From NCBI GenBank assembly GCA_903875445.1, contig CAIQWD010000090.1, positions 31,616 to 95,615 of the forward strand: DNA of 64,000 nucleotides. The letters run 5' to 3'. Shown here piece after piece: positions 29,197 through 38,871 of the stretch. How positions within the stretch are numbered: the first letter of the stretch is position 1; each line of letters begins with the position of its first letter. Position numbers and translations under genes: made by a program. Below the pieces are notes generated by a model. It was given only the letters and a program-made list of their open reading frames with translations. It was not told the origin of the DNA and did no database searches. Origin of the DNA: an uncultured delta proteobacterium (GTDB lineage: Bacteria > Desulfobacterota > Desulfobulbia > Desulfobulbales > Desulfocapsaceae).

Positions 29197-29978
29197 TGCC
29201 ATCAGCAATTGAATTTCGTGATGTCGTCAAGACCTTTGCCAAGAGCAGCGGTGGACTGCAAACTGTTCTCAAGCGGGTGAGTTTTTCCATTCCCGCCGGA
29301 AAGACCACGGTCATAGCCGGTGGCAGCGGTCAGGGTAAAAGCGTAACCTTAAAACTTATCCTCGGCTTGATGCAGGCCGATGCGGGGCAGGTGTTCGTCC
29401 ATGATCAGGACATTACTCGGGCCCGCGGTCGGGAGTTGGAACGACTTCGCACTCAGTTTGGGGTATTATTTCAGGGCTCGGCCCTCTTTGATTCCCTGAC
29501 GGTTTTTGAAAATGTTGCTTTACCCTTGCGGGAGCGGACCGAGAAGAGCGAAGTGGAGATTCGAACTCTGGTTGAAGCTTCTCTTGGGCAATTTGAACTT
29601 GCCGGGCATGAGGAGAAATATCCGGCCCAGTTAAGCGGCGGCATGCAGAAAAGGGTGGGGTTGGCGAGGGCCATGCAGCTCAAACCGAGTATTATGCTCT
29701 TTGATGAACCGACCACCGGTCTTGATCCGGTGATGACGCGGGAAATATATCATCTCTTCGCCAGAACTCAGGCCGAGTTCGGGTTTACTTCAGTAATTGT
29801 CAGTCACGATATTCCCAAGATTTTCAACCTGGCGGATCAGGTAATCATACTCAACAAAGGGGAAATGGATGTTTTTGCCAGCCCTGAAGCAATTCAATGG
29901 TCGGAAAAACCGCATATTCAGGAGTTTGTAAAAATGACGATGGGAGACATCTATCAAAGTCACCTGGTGGAAAAATGA
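29196..29978 (+). CDS. mlaF: MlaF family ABC transporter ATP-binding protein
   Basis: Walker A GGSGQGKS, LSGGMQKRVGLARAM, LFDEPTTGLDPV. Confidence 0.92.
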   Translation: MPSAIEFRDVVKTFAKSSGGLQTVLKRVSFSIPAGKTTVIAGGSGQGKSVTLKLILGLMQADAGQVFVHDQDITRARGRELERLRTQFGVLFQGSALFDSLTVFENVALPLRERTEKSEVEIRTLVEASLGQFELAGHEEKYPAQLSGGMQKRVGLARAMQLKPSIMLFDEPTTGLDPVMTREIYHLFARTQAEFGFTSVIVSHDIPKIFNLADQVIILNKGEMDVFASPEAIQWSEKPHIQEFVKMTMGDIYQSHLVEK

Positions 29979-30424
29979 AACAAAACACATTAGAGTTGGC
30001 AGTTGGTTTATTCATGCTTATCGGTTTTGCAGCCTTTGTTTATCTGGCCCTGCAATTGGGGGAGGTTTCTTTTCTCCGTCAGGGCAGCACCTATGTTCTT
30101 AAGGCTGAATTCGACAATGTTGCCGGTATCAAAAAAGGCGCGGCGGTACAGGTCGCCGGAGTCACGGTTGGGGAGGTTGCCGAGGTTGCCTTGAGTGCCA
30201 CGGAAGCCGCCTTACTGTCTCTCCGCATTGAAAAGACCTTGAAAGTACCCGTTGATTCGATTGCCTCGGTTAAATCCCAGGGTATAATCGGTGACAAATA
30301 CATCCAGTTGAATCTTGGCGGTAATGAGAAAAAGTTTAACCCCGGAGAAGTCATAAAGGAAACAGAGTCTTCCGTTGACATAGAATCACTCATTAGTAAA
30401 TTCGCCTTCGGCAGTGCTAAATAA
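29975..30424 (+). CDS. mlaD: MlaD (MCE domain) lipid transport protein
   Basis: MKQNTLELAVGLFMLIGFAAFVYLALQ; YVLKAEFDNVAGIKKGAAVQVAGVTVGEV; ATGA overlap with mlaF. Confidence 0.9.
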   Translation: MKQNTLELAVGLFMLIGFAAFVYLALQLGEVSFLRQGSTYVLKAEFDNVAGIKKGAAVQVAGVTVGEVAEVALSATEAALLSLRIEKTLKVPVDSIASVKSQGIIGDKYIQLNLGGNEKKFNPGEVIKETESSVDIESLISKFAFGSAK

Positions 30425-30463
30425 AGGACTCTGGTTTTTGATCTTCTTTAAACAAATTCATCT

Positions 30464-31087
30464 ATGGTCAATGTCATTATGAAAAATACATATCTTCTGT
30501 TGCTTACGGTGCTCTTTTTGCTTGGTAGTAATTTGCAGGCGGCCGAGAAGGGGCCAACAGCCGACTTAAAACCGATTCTTCAGGATTTAACAGCCGTTTT
30601 GGCAGACAAAAGTCTGAAAGGCGACGAGCATCGCACCGAGAGGCGGGAGAAAATAATGTCGCTTATCAAACATGGTTTTGATTTTCGCGAGATGTCAAAA
30701 AGAGTTCTCGGAAAAACATGGCAAGATATTAGCGATAAGGAACGCGATAATTTCACCACTCTCATGACGAAACTCTTGGAAAATGTCTATATCGGCAAAC
30801 TTGAAAGCTATTCGGGACAGACTCTTGAATATGCCGGAGAGGTCATTAAAGAGGAAAGAGGACAGGTGTCGGTTCTTTTGGACAATGCCGGGGTGAAAAT
30901 TCCCATTCACTACATCATGCAGAAAACCGATATAAGGTGGATGGTATATGATATCAATATCGAAGGGGTAAGCCTGGTGCGAAACTATCAGGAGCAGTTT
31001 AAGGCTATCCTCCGAAAAGATAATTACCAAGGATTGGTCAAGGTCTTGGAAGAAAAAATCAGTACCTTTTCCACGGACCTGAAGTAG
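30464..31087 (+). CDS. mlaC: MlaC/Ttg2D family phospholipid-binding protein
   Basis: signal peptide; HGFDFREMSKRVLGKTWQDISDKERDNFTTLMTKLLENVYIGKLE. Confidence 0.88.
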   Translation: MVNVIMKNTYLLLLTVLFLLGSNLQAAEKGPTADLKPILQDLTAVLADKSLKGDEHRTERREKIMSLIKHGFDFREMSKRVLGKTWQDISDKERDNFTTLMTKLLENVYIGKLESYSGQTLEYAGEVIKEERGQVSVLLDNAGVKIPIHYIMQKTDIRWMVYDINIEGVSLVRNYQEQFKAILRKDNYQGLVKVLEEKISTFSTDLK

Positions 31088-31093
31088 GCAGTT

Positions 31094-31543
31094 ATGGTGG
31101 AATATAGCTCTCAGCTGCACGAGGGGTGTTTCCCTTTTCTGCATAAAGCAGAGGCCTCAGCTTTATTTTCTGCCATGGAACTTGCCGAAATCAAAGCCGG
31201 AACTACCCTCTATACTGCAAACGATTCTGCAGACTGTCTGTATGTGCTTGTTTCCGGGAGAATAGCAGTGCAGAAACAAACAGGGTTTGCTGATCGGATG
31301 CAGGTGGTCGCCTTGCTCGATCCCGGCGCGCCCCTTGGTGAAAGCGGCATGTTGGATGGCCAGTCGCGGGGGGCAACGCTTACGGCTGTTGCCGATTCGC
31401 GTCTGCTGGTATTGTCCCGGCAAGCATTTGCCGAAATCACTTCAAGTACCCCCGCTCTTGCCGTCAAAGTACTCACATGGGTGCTGGGCAGAATTGCCTT
31501 GAGATTGCAGAAAAGTTCCGAACGTCTCGCGCATGTGCTGTGA
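31094..31543 (+). CDS. cyclic nucleotide-binding domain protein (no HTH)
   Basis: LYVLVSGRIAVQKQTGFADRMQVVALLDPGAPLGESGMLDGQSRGATLTAVADSRLLVLSRQAF. Confidence 0.8.
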   Translation: MVEYSSQLHEGCFPFLHKAEASALFSAMELAEIKAGTTLYTANDSADCLYVLVSGRIAVQKQTGFADRMQVVALLDPGAPLGESGMLDGQSRGATLTAVADSRLLVLSRQAFAEITSSTPALAVKVLTWVLGRIALRLQKSSERLAHVL

Positions 31544-31737
31544 AATGACTGCAAATGAAGGGGCAATGAGTCGGTTGTGGTTTCTTGCGGGTGTGCTGGA
31601 AATGTTTGCATTTCTGCATTCCTCCGGATAGATTTTCTCTGCTTCTCCATTTTTTCTCTAGCCAATCTTGGAGAAATTGTTTATTTTTCCTTTCTTTTAT
31701 TTTTACCAGTTGTCGATTTCGATTGTGATTTTCTGCT

Positions 31738-32253
31738 ATGAGATTGCTTTTTGACGAAATTACCGGAAAAACCGACCGGTATTCCATCCACGACAGCCAC
31801 TGGTTTCCATCTGCCCGGGAATATTCAGTCATTGCTGCAACTGCCACTTTCAGTGTTTCCCGGCAAGACCATGAAACGGTATTTCTTAAGGGGGAAATAC
31901 AAGGCAGATGCAAGGTGGTATGCGACAGGTGTGGTGAATCGTATGAAGAGAACCTGCAAAGTGCCTTTGTCTATCTGGCTACGACCAGAGAAGAAGATAC
32001 CGTAACGGTGGCCGAACAGGAATGCAGTGATGAGGACGCCCTTATCCTCTACCTTACGGAGCCGATAATAGAAGTTGATGAAATCTTAAGAGAACAGGCA
32101 TTATTGGCTGTTCCGCAGAAGAATGTGTGCAGTGAGGATTGCGAAGGTATCTGTGCCGGTTGCGGTGTTGTTTTAAAGAAAGAACCCTGCCGCTGTGAAC
32201 CGGACATACGTAATTCGCCCTTTGCCGTTCTTAAAAAAATGAAGAACCTATAA
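31738..32253 (+). CDS. DUF177 (YceD) family protein
   Basis: CDRCGESYEENLQ...CSEDCEGICAGCGV; immediately upstream of rpmF as is typical. Confidence 0.85.
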   Translation: MRLLFDEITGKTDRYSIHDSHWFPSAREYSVIAATATFSVSRQDHETVFLKGEIQGRCKVVCDRCGESYEENLQSAFVYLATTREEDTVTVAEQECSDEDALILYLTEPIIEVDEILREQALLAVPQKNVCSEDCEGICAGCGVVLKKEPCRCEPDIRNSPFAVLKKMKNL

Positions 32254-32297
32254 AAAACTTTTCAATGGTATGATACATACCTGTTTTGGAGGATACA

Positions 32298-32486
32298 ATG
32301 GCTTTACCCAAAAGACGACATTCACATTCTCGCACTCGGCTTCGACGTTCCCACGATGCTCTGACAGCGCCCGGCCTCTCAATTTGCAGTGATTGCGGTG
32401 AGCCGAAAGAGCCACATCGTTTGTGCGGCAGTTGCGGCAAATATAAGGGCAGAACTGTTTTTGTTCTCGATACGGAAATAGCGTAG
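32298..32486 (+). CDS. rpmF: 50S ribosomal protein L32
   Basis: MALPKRRHSHSRTRLRRSHDAL...CSDCGEPKEPHRLCGSCGKYKGR. Confidence 0.95.
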   Translation: MALPKRRHSHSRTRLRRSHDALTAPGLSICSDCGEPKEPHRLCGSCGKYKGRTVFVLDTEIA

Positions 32487-32495
32487 GAGAAAGCT

Positions 32496-33515
32496 GTGCA
32501 AATAGCCCTGGATGCCATGGCTGGGGATTATGGCCATGAGGAATTGATTGCCGGGGCACTGCTGGCCGTCGAACAGGCGGGTCTTGGCGTAACTTTGGTT
32601 GGAGACGAAAATCTTCTCCACAAACACCTCGGAACCCTCGCCCCAGATAAAAAAACCGCAGAGTTGCTTAAAATCGTTCATTCATCACAAGTAATTGAAA
32701 TGAATGAACATCCAGTTGATGCGGTGCGAAAAAAAAAGGACGCTTCGGTGATGGTCGCTTTCGACTTGATCCGTCGCGGAGAAGCCGCTGCCGCAGTGAG
32801 TGCAGGGAATTCCGGTGCGACTATGGCTGCGGCGATGCGAAAACTTGGCCGCTTAGGTTCCATATCCCGTCCCGGGATCGCATCTATTTTTCCTACTCTG
32901 AAAAAGCCGGTAGTGCTCATGGATATCGGCGCCAATGTGGATTGCCGACCTCAGCATCTTCTTCAGTTTGCGATTATGGCTTCGGCCTTTTCGAGAATTA
33001 TTGACATTGCCAACCCGCGAGTAGGTCTTTTGACAATTGGCGAAGAGACCGGCAAGGGCAACAGTCTGATTAAGGAAACATATCCTCTTCTGGAAAAGAG
33101 TTCCTTGAATTTTATCGGCAATGTCGAAGGTCGTGATGTCTTTCAGGGTAATGTTGACGTTATTGTCTGTGACGGTTTTGTCGGCAATATTTGCCTGAAA
33201 GTCAGTGAAGGGTTGGCAGAGGCCGCCATGTTGATGCTTCGGGATGAGATTCTTAAATCTTTTTCTGCAAAAATTGGCTATTTCCTCGCGAGACACGCTT
33301 TTAAAGCCTTTAGAAAACGTGTCGATTATGCGGAATATGGCGGGGCACCGCTACTCGGCGTTGACGGAATCGGCATAATCTGCCACGGCAAGTCAAGCTC
33401 ACAAGCTATCAAAAATGCTATTCTTGAAGCAGCAAAAATGGTCAAATGCAATATTAATCAGGATATTCTCGAAAGCCTGGCTGCCAGTAAGAATGTTGTA
33501 GAACTGGAGAACTGA
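32496..33515 (+). CDS. plsX: phosphate acyltransferase PlsX
   Basis: IALDAMAGDYGHEELIAGA...AAAVSAGNSGATMAAAM...VICDGFVGNI; GTG or upstream-type start. Confidence 0.93.
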   Translation: MQIALDAMAGDYGHEELIAGALLAVEQAGLGVTLVGDENLLHKHLGTLAPDKKTAELLKIVHSSQVIEMNEHPVDAVRKKKDASVMVAFDLIRRGEAAAAVSAGNSGATMAAAMRKLGRLGSISRPGIASIFPTLKKPVVLMDIGANVDCRPQHLLQFAIMASAFSRIIDIANPRVGLLTIGEETGKGNSLIKETYPLLEKSSLNFIGNVEGRDVFQGNVDVIVCDGFVGNICLKVSEGLAEAAMLMLRDEILKSFSAKIGYFLARHAFKAFRKRVDYAEYGGAPLLGVDGIGIICHGKSSSQAIKNAILEAAKMVKCNINQDILESLAASKNVVELEN

Positions 33516-34489
33516 TGGGAACTGTTGTATTAGGCACCGGATCTTGTTTGCCGGAGAGGGTCCTCACCAATAGAGAACTTGAAACCATTGTCGATACAAG
33601 TGCCGAGTGGATTAAAACCAGGACCGGCATTGAAAGTCGACATATCGGGGGCCAGGGAGAACAAACCTATCAATTAGCAACCAATGCAGCGAAAAAGGCT
33701 TTGGCCGCGGCCGGGGTATCGGCGAAGGAGTTGGGTCTTATTGTTGTAGGCACCATCAGCTCGCACATGCTCATGCCGTCCAGTGCTTGCTTCGTGCAGA
33801 GTGAACTTGGGGCGGAAAATGCCTTTGCCTATGATCTCAATGCTGCCTGCTCAGGTTTTCTTTATGGTATGGATCTCGCAGATAAATATATTCGTGCAGA
33901 TCACTCCATGAAGATCCTGGTGATCGGTGCGGAAACCCTGTCGAGCCGGCTGAACTGGCAGGATAGAAACACCTGCATCCTCTTTGGCGACGGTGCAGGA
34001 GCGGCAGTCTTCGGTCACTCCGATTCCGAGCGTGGTGTTATAGGCTCCAACCTCCGGTCGGATGGCAGTCTGTGGAAACTGCTCTATATGCATGCCCCCG
34101 AAAGCCTCAATCCCGATCTTTTGGTTGCCGACAACAGCGGCGCATATATTCAAATGGAAGGACGTGAGGTCTTTAAACATGCGGTGCGGGCTATGGAGGA
34201 TGCCGTACGCGGACTTCTTCTCAAGCAAGGTTGTGATATAAATGCCATCAACTATGTTATTCCGCACCAGGCAAATATGCGGATCCTCAACAAGCTCATC
34301 GAGCGCTTAGACATTCCACCGCGTAAGGTATTTCTAAACGTATCCAAGTATGGTAATACATCTGCTGCATCGATCCCCATCGCTCTTGATGAAGCAAATC
34401 GCAATGGCTTGATTGCCGAAGGTGACACGGTTTTGTTGTGTTCCTTCGGCGGCGGTTTCACTTGGGGAGCAACCTTGATTAAGTGGTAA
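33515..34489 (+). CDS. fabH: beta-ketoacyl-ACP synthase III
   Basis: VVLGTGSCLPERVLTNRELE, catalytic C in DLNAACSGFLYG, YVIPHQANMRI, KYGNTSAASIPIAL. Confidence 0.95.
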   Translation: MGTVVLGTGSCLPERVLTNRELETIVDTSAEWIKTRTGIESRHIGGQGEQTYQLATNAAKKALAAAGVSAKELGLIVVGTISSHMLMPSSACFVQSELGAENAFAYDLNAACSGFLYGMDLADKYIRADHSMKILVIGAETLSSRLNWQDRNTCILFGDGAGAAVFGHSDSERGVIGSNLRSDGSLWKLLYMHAPESLNPDLLVADNSGAYIQMEGREVFKHAVRAMEDAVRGLLLKQGCDINAINYVIPHQANMRILNKLIERLDIPPRKVFLNVSKYGNTSAASIPIALDEANRNGLIAEGDTVLLCSFGGGFTWGATLIKW

Positions 34490-34498
34490 CCTGGAGAT

Positions 34499-35653
34499 AT
34501 GAGTATGGATTATTTTTTATCTGAAGAACAACAGATGATCGTCGATACTGCGCGACAGATCACTGACGAACGAATTATTCCCAATCGTGCGGAGCTTGAT
34601 GAAAAACATCAATTCCCGCGGCAGATTCTCAACGAAATGGCTCGTGCCGACCTCTTCGGAGTACCGATCCCTGAGGAATATGGCGGTTTTGGCGGCGGGT
34701 GTTTTGATATTGTTTTGACGGTCGAACAATTAGGGCGAGGGTGTATTGGGGTCGGAACGGCCTTTTCCGCCAATTTCCTTGGCGTTTATCCGATCATTCT
34801 CGCCGGGTCGCCGGAGATGAAAGCCAAGTACCTGCCCGATGTCGCCACCGGAAAAAAATTTGGCGCCTTCGGCTTGACCGAGGCAAATGCCGGATCGGAT
34901 GCCTCGGGCATCCAGACCACCGCTGTCCTTGATGGCGACGAGTGGGTTCTCAATGGTACGAAACAGTGGATCACCAACGGCGGCGAAGCGCAGATTTATA
35001 CGGTGGTAGCGATCACCGACCGGAGTCGCGGTCCCCGCGGTGCCTCCTTGTTTGTTGTCGAAGAAGGGGATCCAGGTTTTAGCTGTGGCCCCAAGGAAAA
35101 GAAAATGGGCATAAGGGCGTCCTCTACCACCGAACTCATCTTCAAAGATTGCCGGATTCCCAAGGATCGAATAATCGGTCGTCCCGGAACCGGGTTCATT
35201 ACTGTGATGAAAACCCTTGATCTGTCACGTCCGGGCATCGCCGCCTTAGGAGTGGGACTGGCGCAGGGCGCTCTTGATGTGGCTGTTACATACGCCAAGC
35301 AACGAAACCAGTTCGGCAAACCGATCATCGCCTTCCAGGCGGTACAGCATATGCTTGCGGATATGGCTATTGGTATTGAATCGGCGCGTGCTCTTGTCTA
35401 TGCCGCAGCCAAACATATCCAGGAACATCCGAAAGATATGTCGAAAGCATCGTCAATGTGCAAGGTATATGCCACGGATGTTGCAATGAAAGTCACCACC
35501 GATGCCGTACAGGTACTGGGCGGCTATGGTTATATGTGTGAATATCCTGTCGAGAAGATGATGCGGGACGCCAAAATTCTCCAGATCTATGAGGGTACCA
35601 ACCAGATACAGAGAAATGTCATCGGTCAGGAGCTGAATAAAGAATATTCATAA
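34499..35653 (+). CDS. acyl-CoA dehydrogenase (short-chain type)
   Basis: FGLTEANAGSDASGIQT, WITNGGEAQIYTVVA, catalytic Glu in LQIYEGTNQIQRNVIG. Confidence 0.93.
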   Translation: MSMDYFLSEEQQMIVDTARQITDERIIPNRAELDEKHQFPRQILNEMARADLFGVPIPEEYGGFGGGCFDIVLTVEQLGRGCIGVGTAFSANFLGVYPIILAGSPEMKAKYLPDVATGKKFGAFGLTEANAGSDASGIQTTAVLDGDEWVLNGTKQWITNGGEAQIYTVVAITDRSRGPRGASLFVVEEGDPGFSCGPKEKKMGIRASSTTELIFKDCRIPKDRIIGRPGTGFITVMKTLDLSRPGIAALGVGLAQGALDVAVTYAKQRNQFGKPIIAFQAVQHMLADMAIGIESARALVYAAAKHIQEHPKDMSKASSMCKVYATDVAMKVTTDAVQVLGGYGYMCEYPVEKMMRDAKILQIYEGTNQIQRNVIGQELNKEYS

Positions 35654-35730
35654 TGAATTCGGTTTATTTTCCAGGCAATGCAGTAGGCAGAAGGAAAAAA
35701 TCCGAGGTTGAGAAAAATGCAGGTTGTTGA

Positions 35731-36510
35731 ATGAAGATCATTGTATGTATTAAACAGGTCCCGGACGCCAAGGATGTACGCCTTGATCCGATTACCAATA
35801 CCTTGGCGCGTGAGGGCGTGCAGTCGATCATGAACCCCTACGACCAATATGCCTTGGAAGAGGCGGTGCGGCTGAAGGAAAAGTGTGGTGGTGAAGTTAC
35901 CGTGATTTCCATGGGCCCGCCGCAGGCGGAAGAGGTACTACGTCAGGCCATAAGCTGCGGTGCCGACAGCGCCGTCCTTATTTCCGACCGTGCGTTCGCC
36001 GGTGCCGACACCTGGGCGACCGCCTATACACTCGAACATGCCATAAAAAAAATCGGCAATTTCGATCTGATATTATGCGGCAAGCAGGCGATTGATGGCG
36101 ATACGGCGCAGGTAGGTCCGGGCCTTGCCACCCGCCATGGTATTCCTTATATAACATGTGTGCAGAGGATACGGGCGACAACCGAGACCGGACTGATTGC
36201 CGAAAGGATGATGGATGATGGCTTTGATGTTGTGGCCGTTGATTACCCTGCACTGCTCTCGGTCGTGAAAGACATTAATGAACCTCGGGTTCCCTCGATT
36301 AAAGGGAAAATGAAAGCAAAAAAGGCGGAAATCGTAAGGCTCAATGCCCAAACCATTGAGGCTGATCCGGCCTGCATTGGTCTACCCGGTTCACCTACTA
36401 AAGTTGTCAATGTATTCCCCCCGCAAGCCAGGGGAGTGCGATCAGTGTTGACAGGCACTCTTGATGAGCAGATAGACCAGCTTGTAGAAAAGCTGTTGCC
36501 GTATTTGTAA
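35731..36510 (+). CDS. etfB: electron transfer flavoprotein beta subunit
   Basis: MKIIVCIKQVPDAKDVRLDPITNTLAREGVQSIMNPYDQYALEEAVRLKE; GKQAIDGDTAQVGP. Confidence 0.94.
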   Translation: MKIIVCIKQVPDAKDVRLDPITNTLAREGVQSIMNPYDQYALEEAVRLKEKCGGEVTVISMGPPQAEEVLRQAISCGADSAVLISDRAFAGADTWATAYTLEHAIKKIGNFDLILCGKQAIDGDTAQVGPGLATRHGIPYITCVQRIRATTETGLIAERMMDDGFDVVAVDYPALLSVVKDINEPRVPSIKGKMKAKKAEIVRLNAQTIEADPACIGLPGSPTKVVNVFPPQARGVRSVLTGTLDEQIDQLVEKLLPYL

Positions 36511-36527
36511 TGGAGCAGGGAAGTTCT

Positions 36528-37721
36528 ATGTTGAAAGTAAGTAAAGAGCTGTGCATTGGCTGTGGAATATGCGCTGACAATTGTCCTTTTGCCGCAATAA
36601 CCATCGAGGATGGCTTGGCGGTGGTGGGTGAGTCCTGTAACCTCTGCGGAGCCTGTGTAGAAAATTGTGATGTCGGTGCCCTTACCCTCACGGTCAGCGG
36701 CAGGAAAGCACAAGAGGATTTAGCTGGATGGTCCGGGGTTTCAGTGTTCTGTGAGTATCGAGGCGGAGAGCTTGCACCCGTTTCTCTGGAACTTTTGGGC
36801 ATAGGGCGAAAACTCGCCGATCAAAGAGGGGTAAAGTTGAGCGCCATTCTTCTTGGCTTTGAAACCCGAGAGACTGCCAGCCTTCTCATTGGTCATGGCG
36901 CTGACGCCGTCATCCTGGTTGATCATGAAGCCTTAAGAGATTTTAGAGACGACTGTTACGCAGCGGTGTTCACCCATCTGGTCCGGCAGTATCGTCCGGA
37001 AATAGTCTTGGCCGGCGCCACCGCCATAGGTCGGTCTTTTATCCCGGCTGTAGCAACGACTCTCAACACCGGCCTTACCGCCGACTGCACGAAACTGGAA
37101 ATTCGTGACCAAGACGGGATGCTTTTACAGACACGGCCTGCTTTTGGCGGCAATATTATGGCGACGATTGTCTGCGAAGCCTCAAGACCTCAGATGGCAA
37201 CAGTAAGGCCGAAGGTTATGAAGGCGTTGGACTTCAATGCGGATCGCAAAGGCGAAGTGATTGTTGTAAAGCCACCGGTCAATCTCCTGCAAAGCAAGAT
37301 GAAAGTGATCGAGTCGGTTGTCGGTCAGGCGTCTACGGTAAATATTCAAGATGCCGATATCCTGGTGTCCGGCGGACGCGGCCTTGAAACGGCCAAGGGT
37401 TTCGAACTCATCAAAAAGCTTGCCGACACCTTGGGGGCCAAGGTGTCCGCCTCCAGAGCGGTAGTCGATGCGGGATGGATTCCCTATCCTCATCAAGTGG
37501 GGCAGACAGGAAAGACGGTTGCCCCCAAACTGTATATCGCCTGCGGAATTTCCGGTGCTGTACAACATGTAGCCGGGATGCAGTCTGCCGAAACCATCGT
37601 GGCCATCAACCGTGACGAGCATGCCACTATTTTTAACGTTGCCGACTATGGATTGGTAGGAGACCTGTACGAAATTATTCCTAAACTCATTGCCAAGCTT
37701 GAGGAGCGTAGAAGACTATGA
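36528..37721 (+). CDS. etfA: electron transfer flavoprotein alpha subunit with N-terminal 2x[4Fe-4S] ferredoxin domain
   Basis: [16 protein letters not shown] and [16 protein letters not shown] clusters followed by Etf[39 protein letters not shown]. Confidence 0.93.
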   Translation: MLKVSKELCIGCGICADNCPFAAITIEDGLAVVGESCNLCGACVENCDVGALTLTVSGRKAQEDLAGWSGVSVFCEYRGGELAPVSLELLGIGRKLADQRGVKLSAILLGFETRETASLLIGHGADAVILVDHEALRDFRDDCYAAVFTHLVRQYRPEIVLAGATAIGRSFIPAVATTLNTGLTADCTKLEIRDQDGMLLQTRPAFGGNIMATIVCEASRPQMATVRPKVMKALDFNADRKGEVIVVKPPVNLLQSKMKVIESVVGQASTVNIQDADILVSGGRGLETAKGFELIKKLADTLGAKVSASRAVVDAGWIPYPHQVGQTGKTVAPKLYIACGISGAVQHVAGMQSAETIVAINRDEHATIFNVADYGLVGDLYEIIPKLIAKLEERRRL

Positions 37722-38461
37722 ACCTCGCAGGAAGAGTTGCCGTCGTGACCGGTGGAAGCCGTGGAATTGGTCGAGCGATCTGCATCCGTCTCGCCTCGAT
37801 GGGGGCCTTGGTGTATGTCAATTATGTCAGTCGTTCCTCTGCTGCGGAAGAAACTGCAACCCTGATTCGGCAAGCAGGTGGACGTGCCGAAATCATGAGT
37901 TTTGATGTAGCGGAAAGTACTGCCGTACAGAATTCCTTTAAAAAGATAGTCGGTGAGGCCGGGTCGATCGATATCCTGGTAAATAATGCCGGAATAACCA
38001 GAGATGGTCTCATGGCTAGAATGAAAGAGGATGACTGGGATGCGGTTATTGACACCAATCTTAAGGGTGCATTCTTATGTGCCAAGGCAGCATCGAGGGA
38101 GATGATGAAGAAAAAGTGGGGACGTATCGTCAATATTTCTTCAGTCTCCGGGTTTGCCGGCAATCCCGGACAGGTCAATTATTCGGCGGCCAAAGCCGGG
38201 ATGGTCGGGCTGACCAAGGCCATGGCCCGGGAATATGCCTCCCGCAATATCACCGTCAACAGTGTGGCTCCCGGCTATATTGAGACGGAAATGACCGAGC
38301 AACTGTCGGAAGAGGGACGGGAGCAAATCAAAAAAGAAATTCTTCTTGCCTCTTTCGGCAAGGTTGAGGATGTGGCTGGGGCTGTGGCGTATCTGGTCTC
38401 TGATGATGGACGTTATGTCACCGGCCAGACACTCCATGTCAATGGTGGGATGTATATGTAA
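37718..38461 (+). CDS. fabG: 3-oxoacyl-ACP reductase FabG
   Basis: VAVVTGGSRGIGRAI, NNAGITRDGLM, YSAAKAGM SDR signatures. Confidence 0.95.
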   Translation: MNLAGRVAVVTGGSRGIGRAICIRLASMGALVYVNYVSRSSAAEETATLIRQAGGRAEIMSFDVAESTAVQNSFKKIVGEAGSIDILVNNAGITRDGLMARMKEDDWDAVIDTNLKGAFLCAKAASREMMKKKWGRIVNISSVSGFAGNPGQVNYSAAKAGMVGLTKAMAREYASRNITVNSVAPGYIETEMTEQLSEEGREQIKKEILLASFGKVEDVAGAVAYLVSDDGRYVTGQTLHVNGGMYM

Positions 38462-38551
38462 CAGGGCAAGCGGAAAAGTTCGTATTAACAAATTTCAACA
38501 ATGCACACAGTTGACAAAGACTGTGCCTACTTTCCAGAAGGGAGACTAAAA

Positions 38552-38782
38552 ATGGCAATCGAACAAGAAATGATAGATATAATCGTTGAGCAATTAAGCG
38601 TTGAAAAGGAAAAAGTCGTACCCAATGCTTCTTTTGTCGATGATCTTGGTGCCGATTCACTCGATCTCGTCGAGCTGATTATGGCAATGGAAGAGGGTTT
38701 TGATATTGAGATTCCCGATGAGGATGCCGAGGGAATTACCACGGTCCAGGATGCTATTGACTATGTAAAGAAGAAGAAATAG
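38552..38782 (+). CDS. acpP: acyl carrier protein
   Basis: [29 protein letters not shown]. Confidence 0.95.
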   Translation: MAIEQEMIDIIVEQLSVEKEKVVPNASFVDDLGADSLDLVELIMAMEEGFDIEIPDEDAEGITTVQDAIDYVKKKK

Positions 38783-38871
38783 CGCTCAGCCATGGCAAAA
38801 AGCAGCAATTATTTGCCCCCCGTTTGCACTGTGTTACTGATAAAAAGAAACGAAAAGGAGCAACTATCGTG

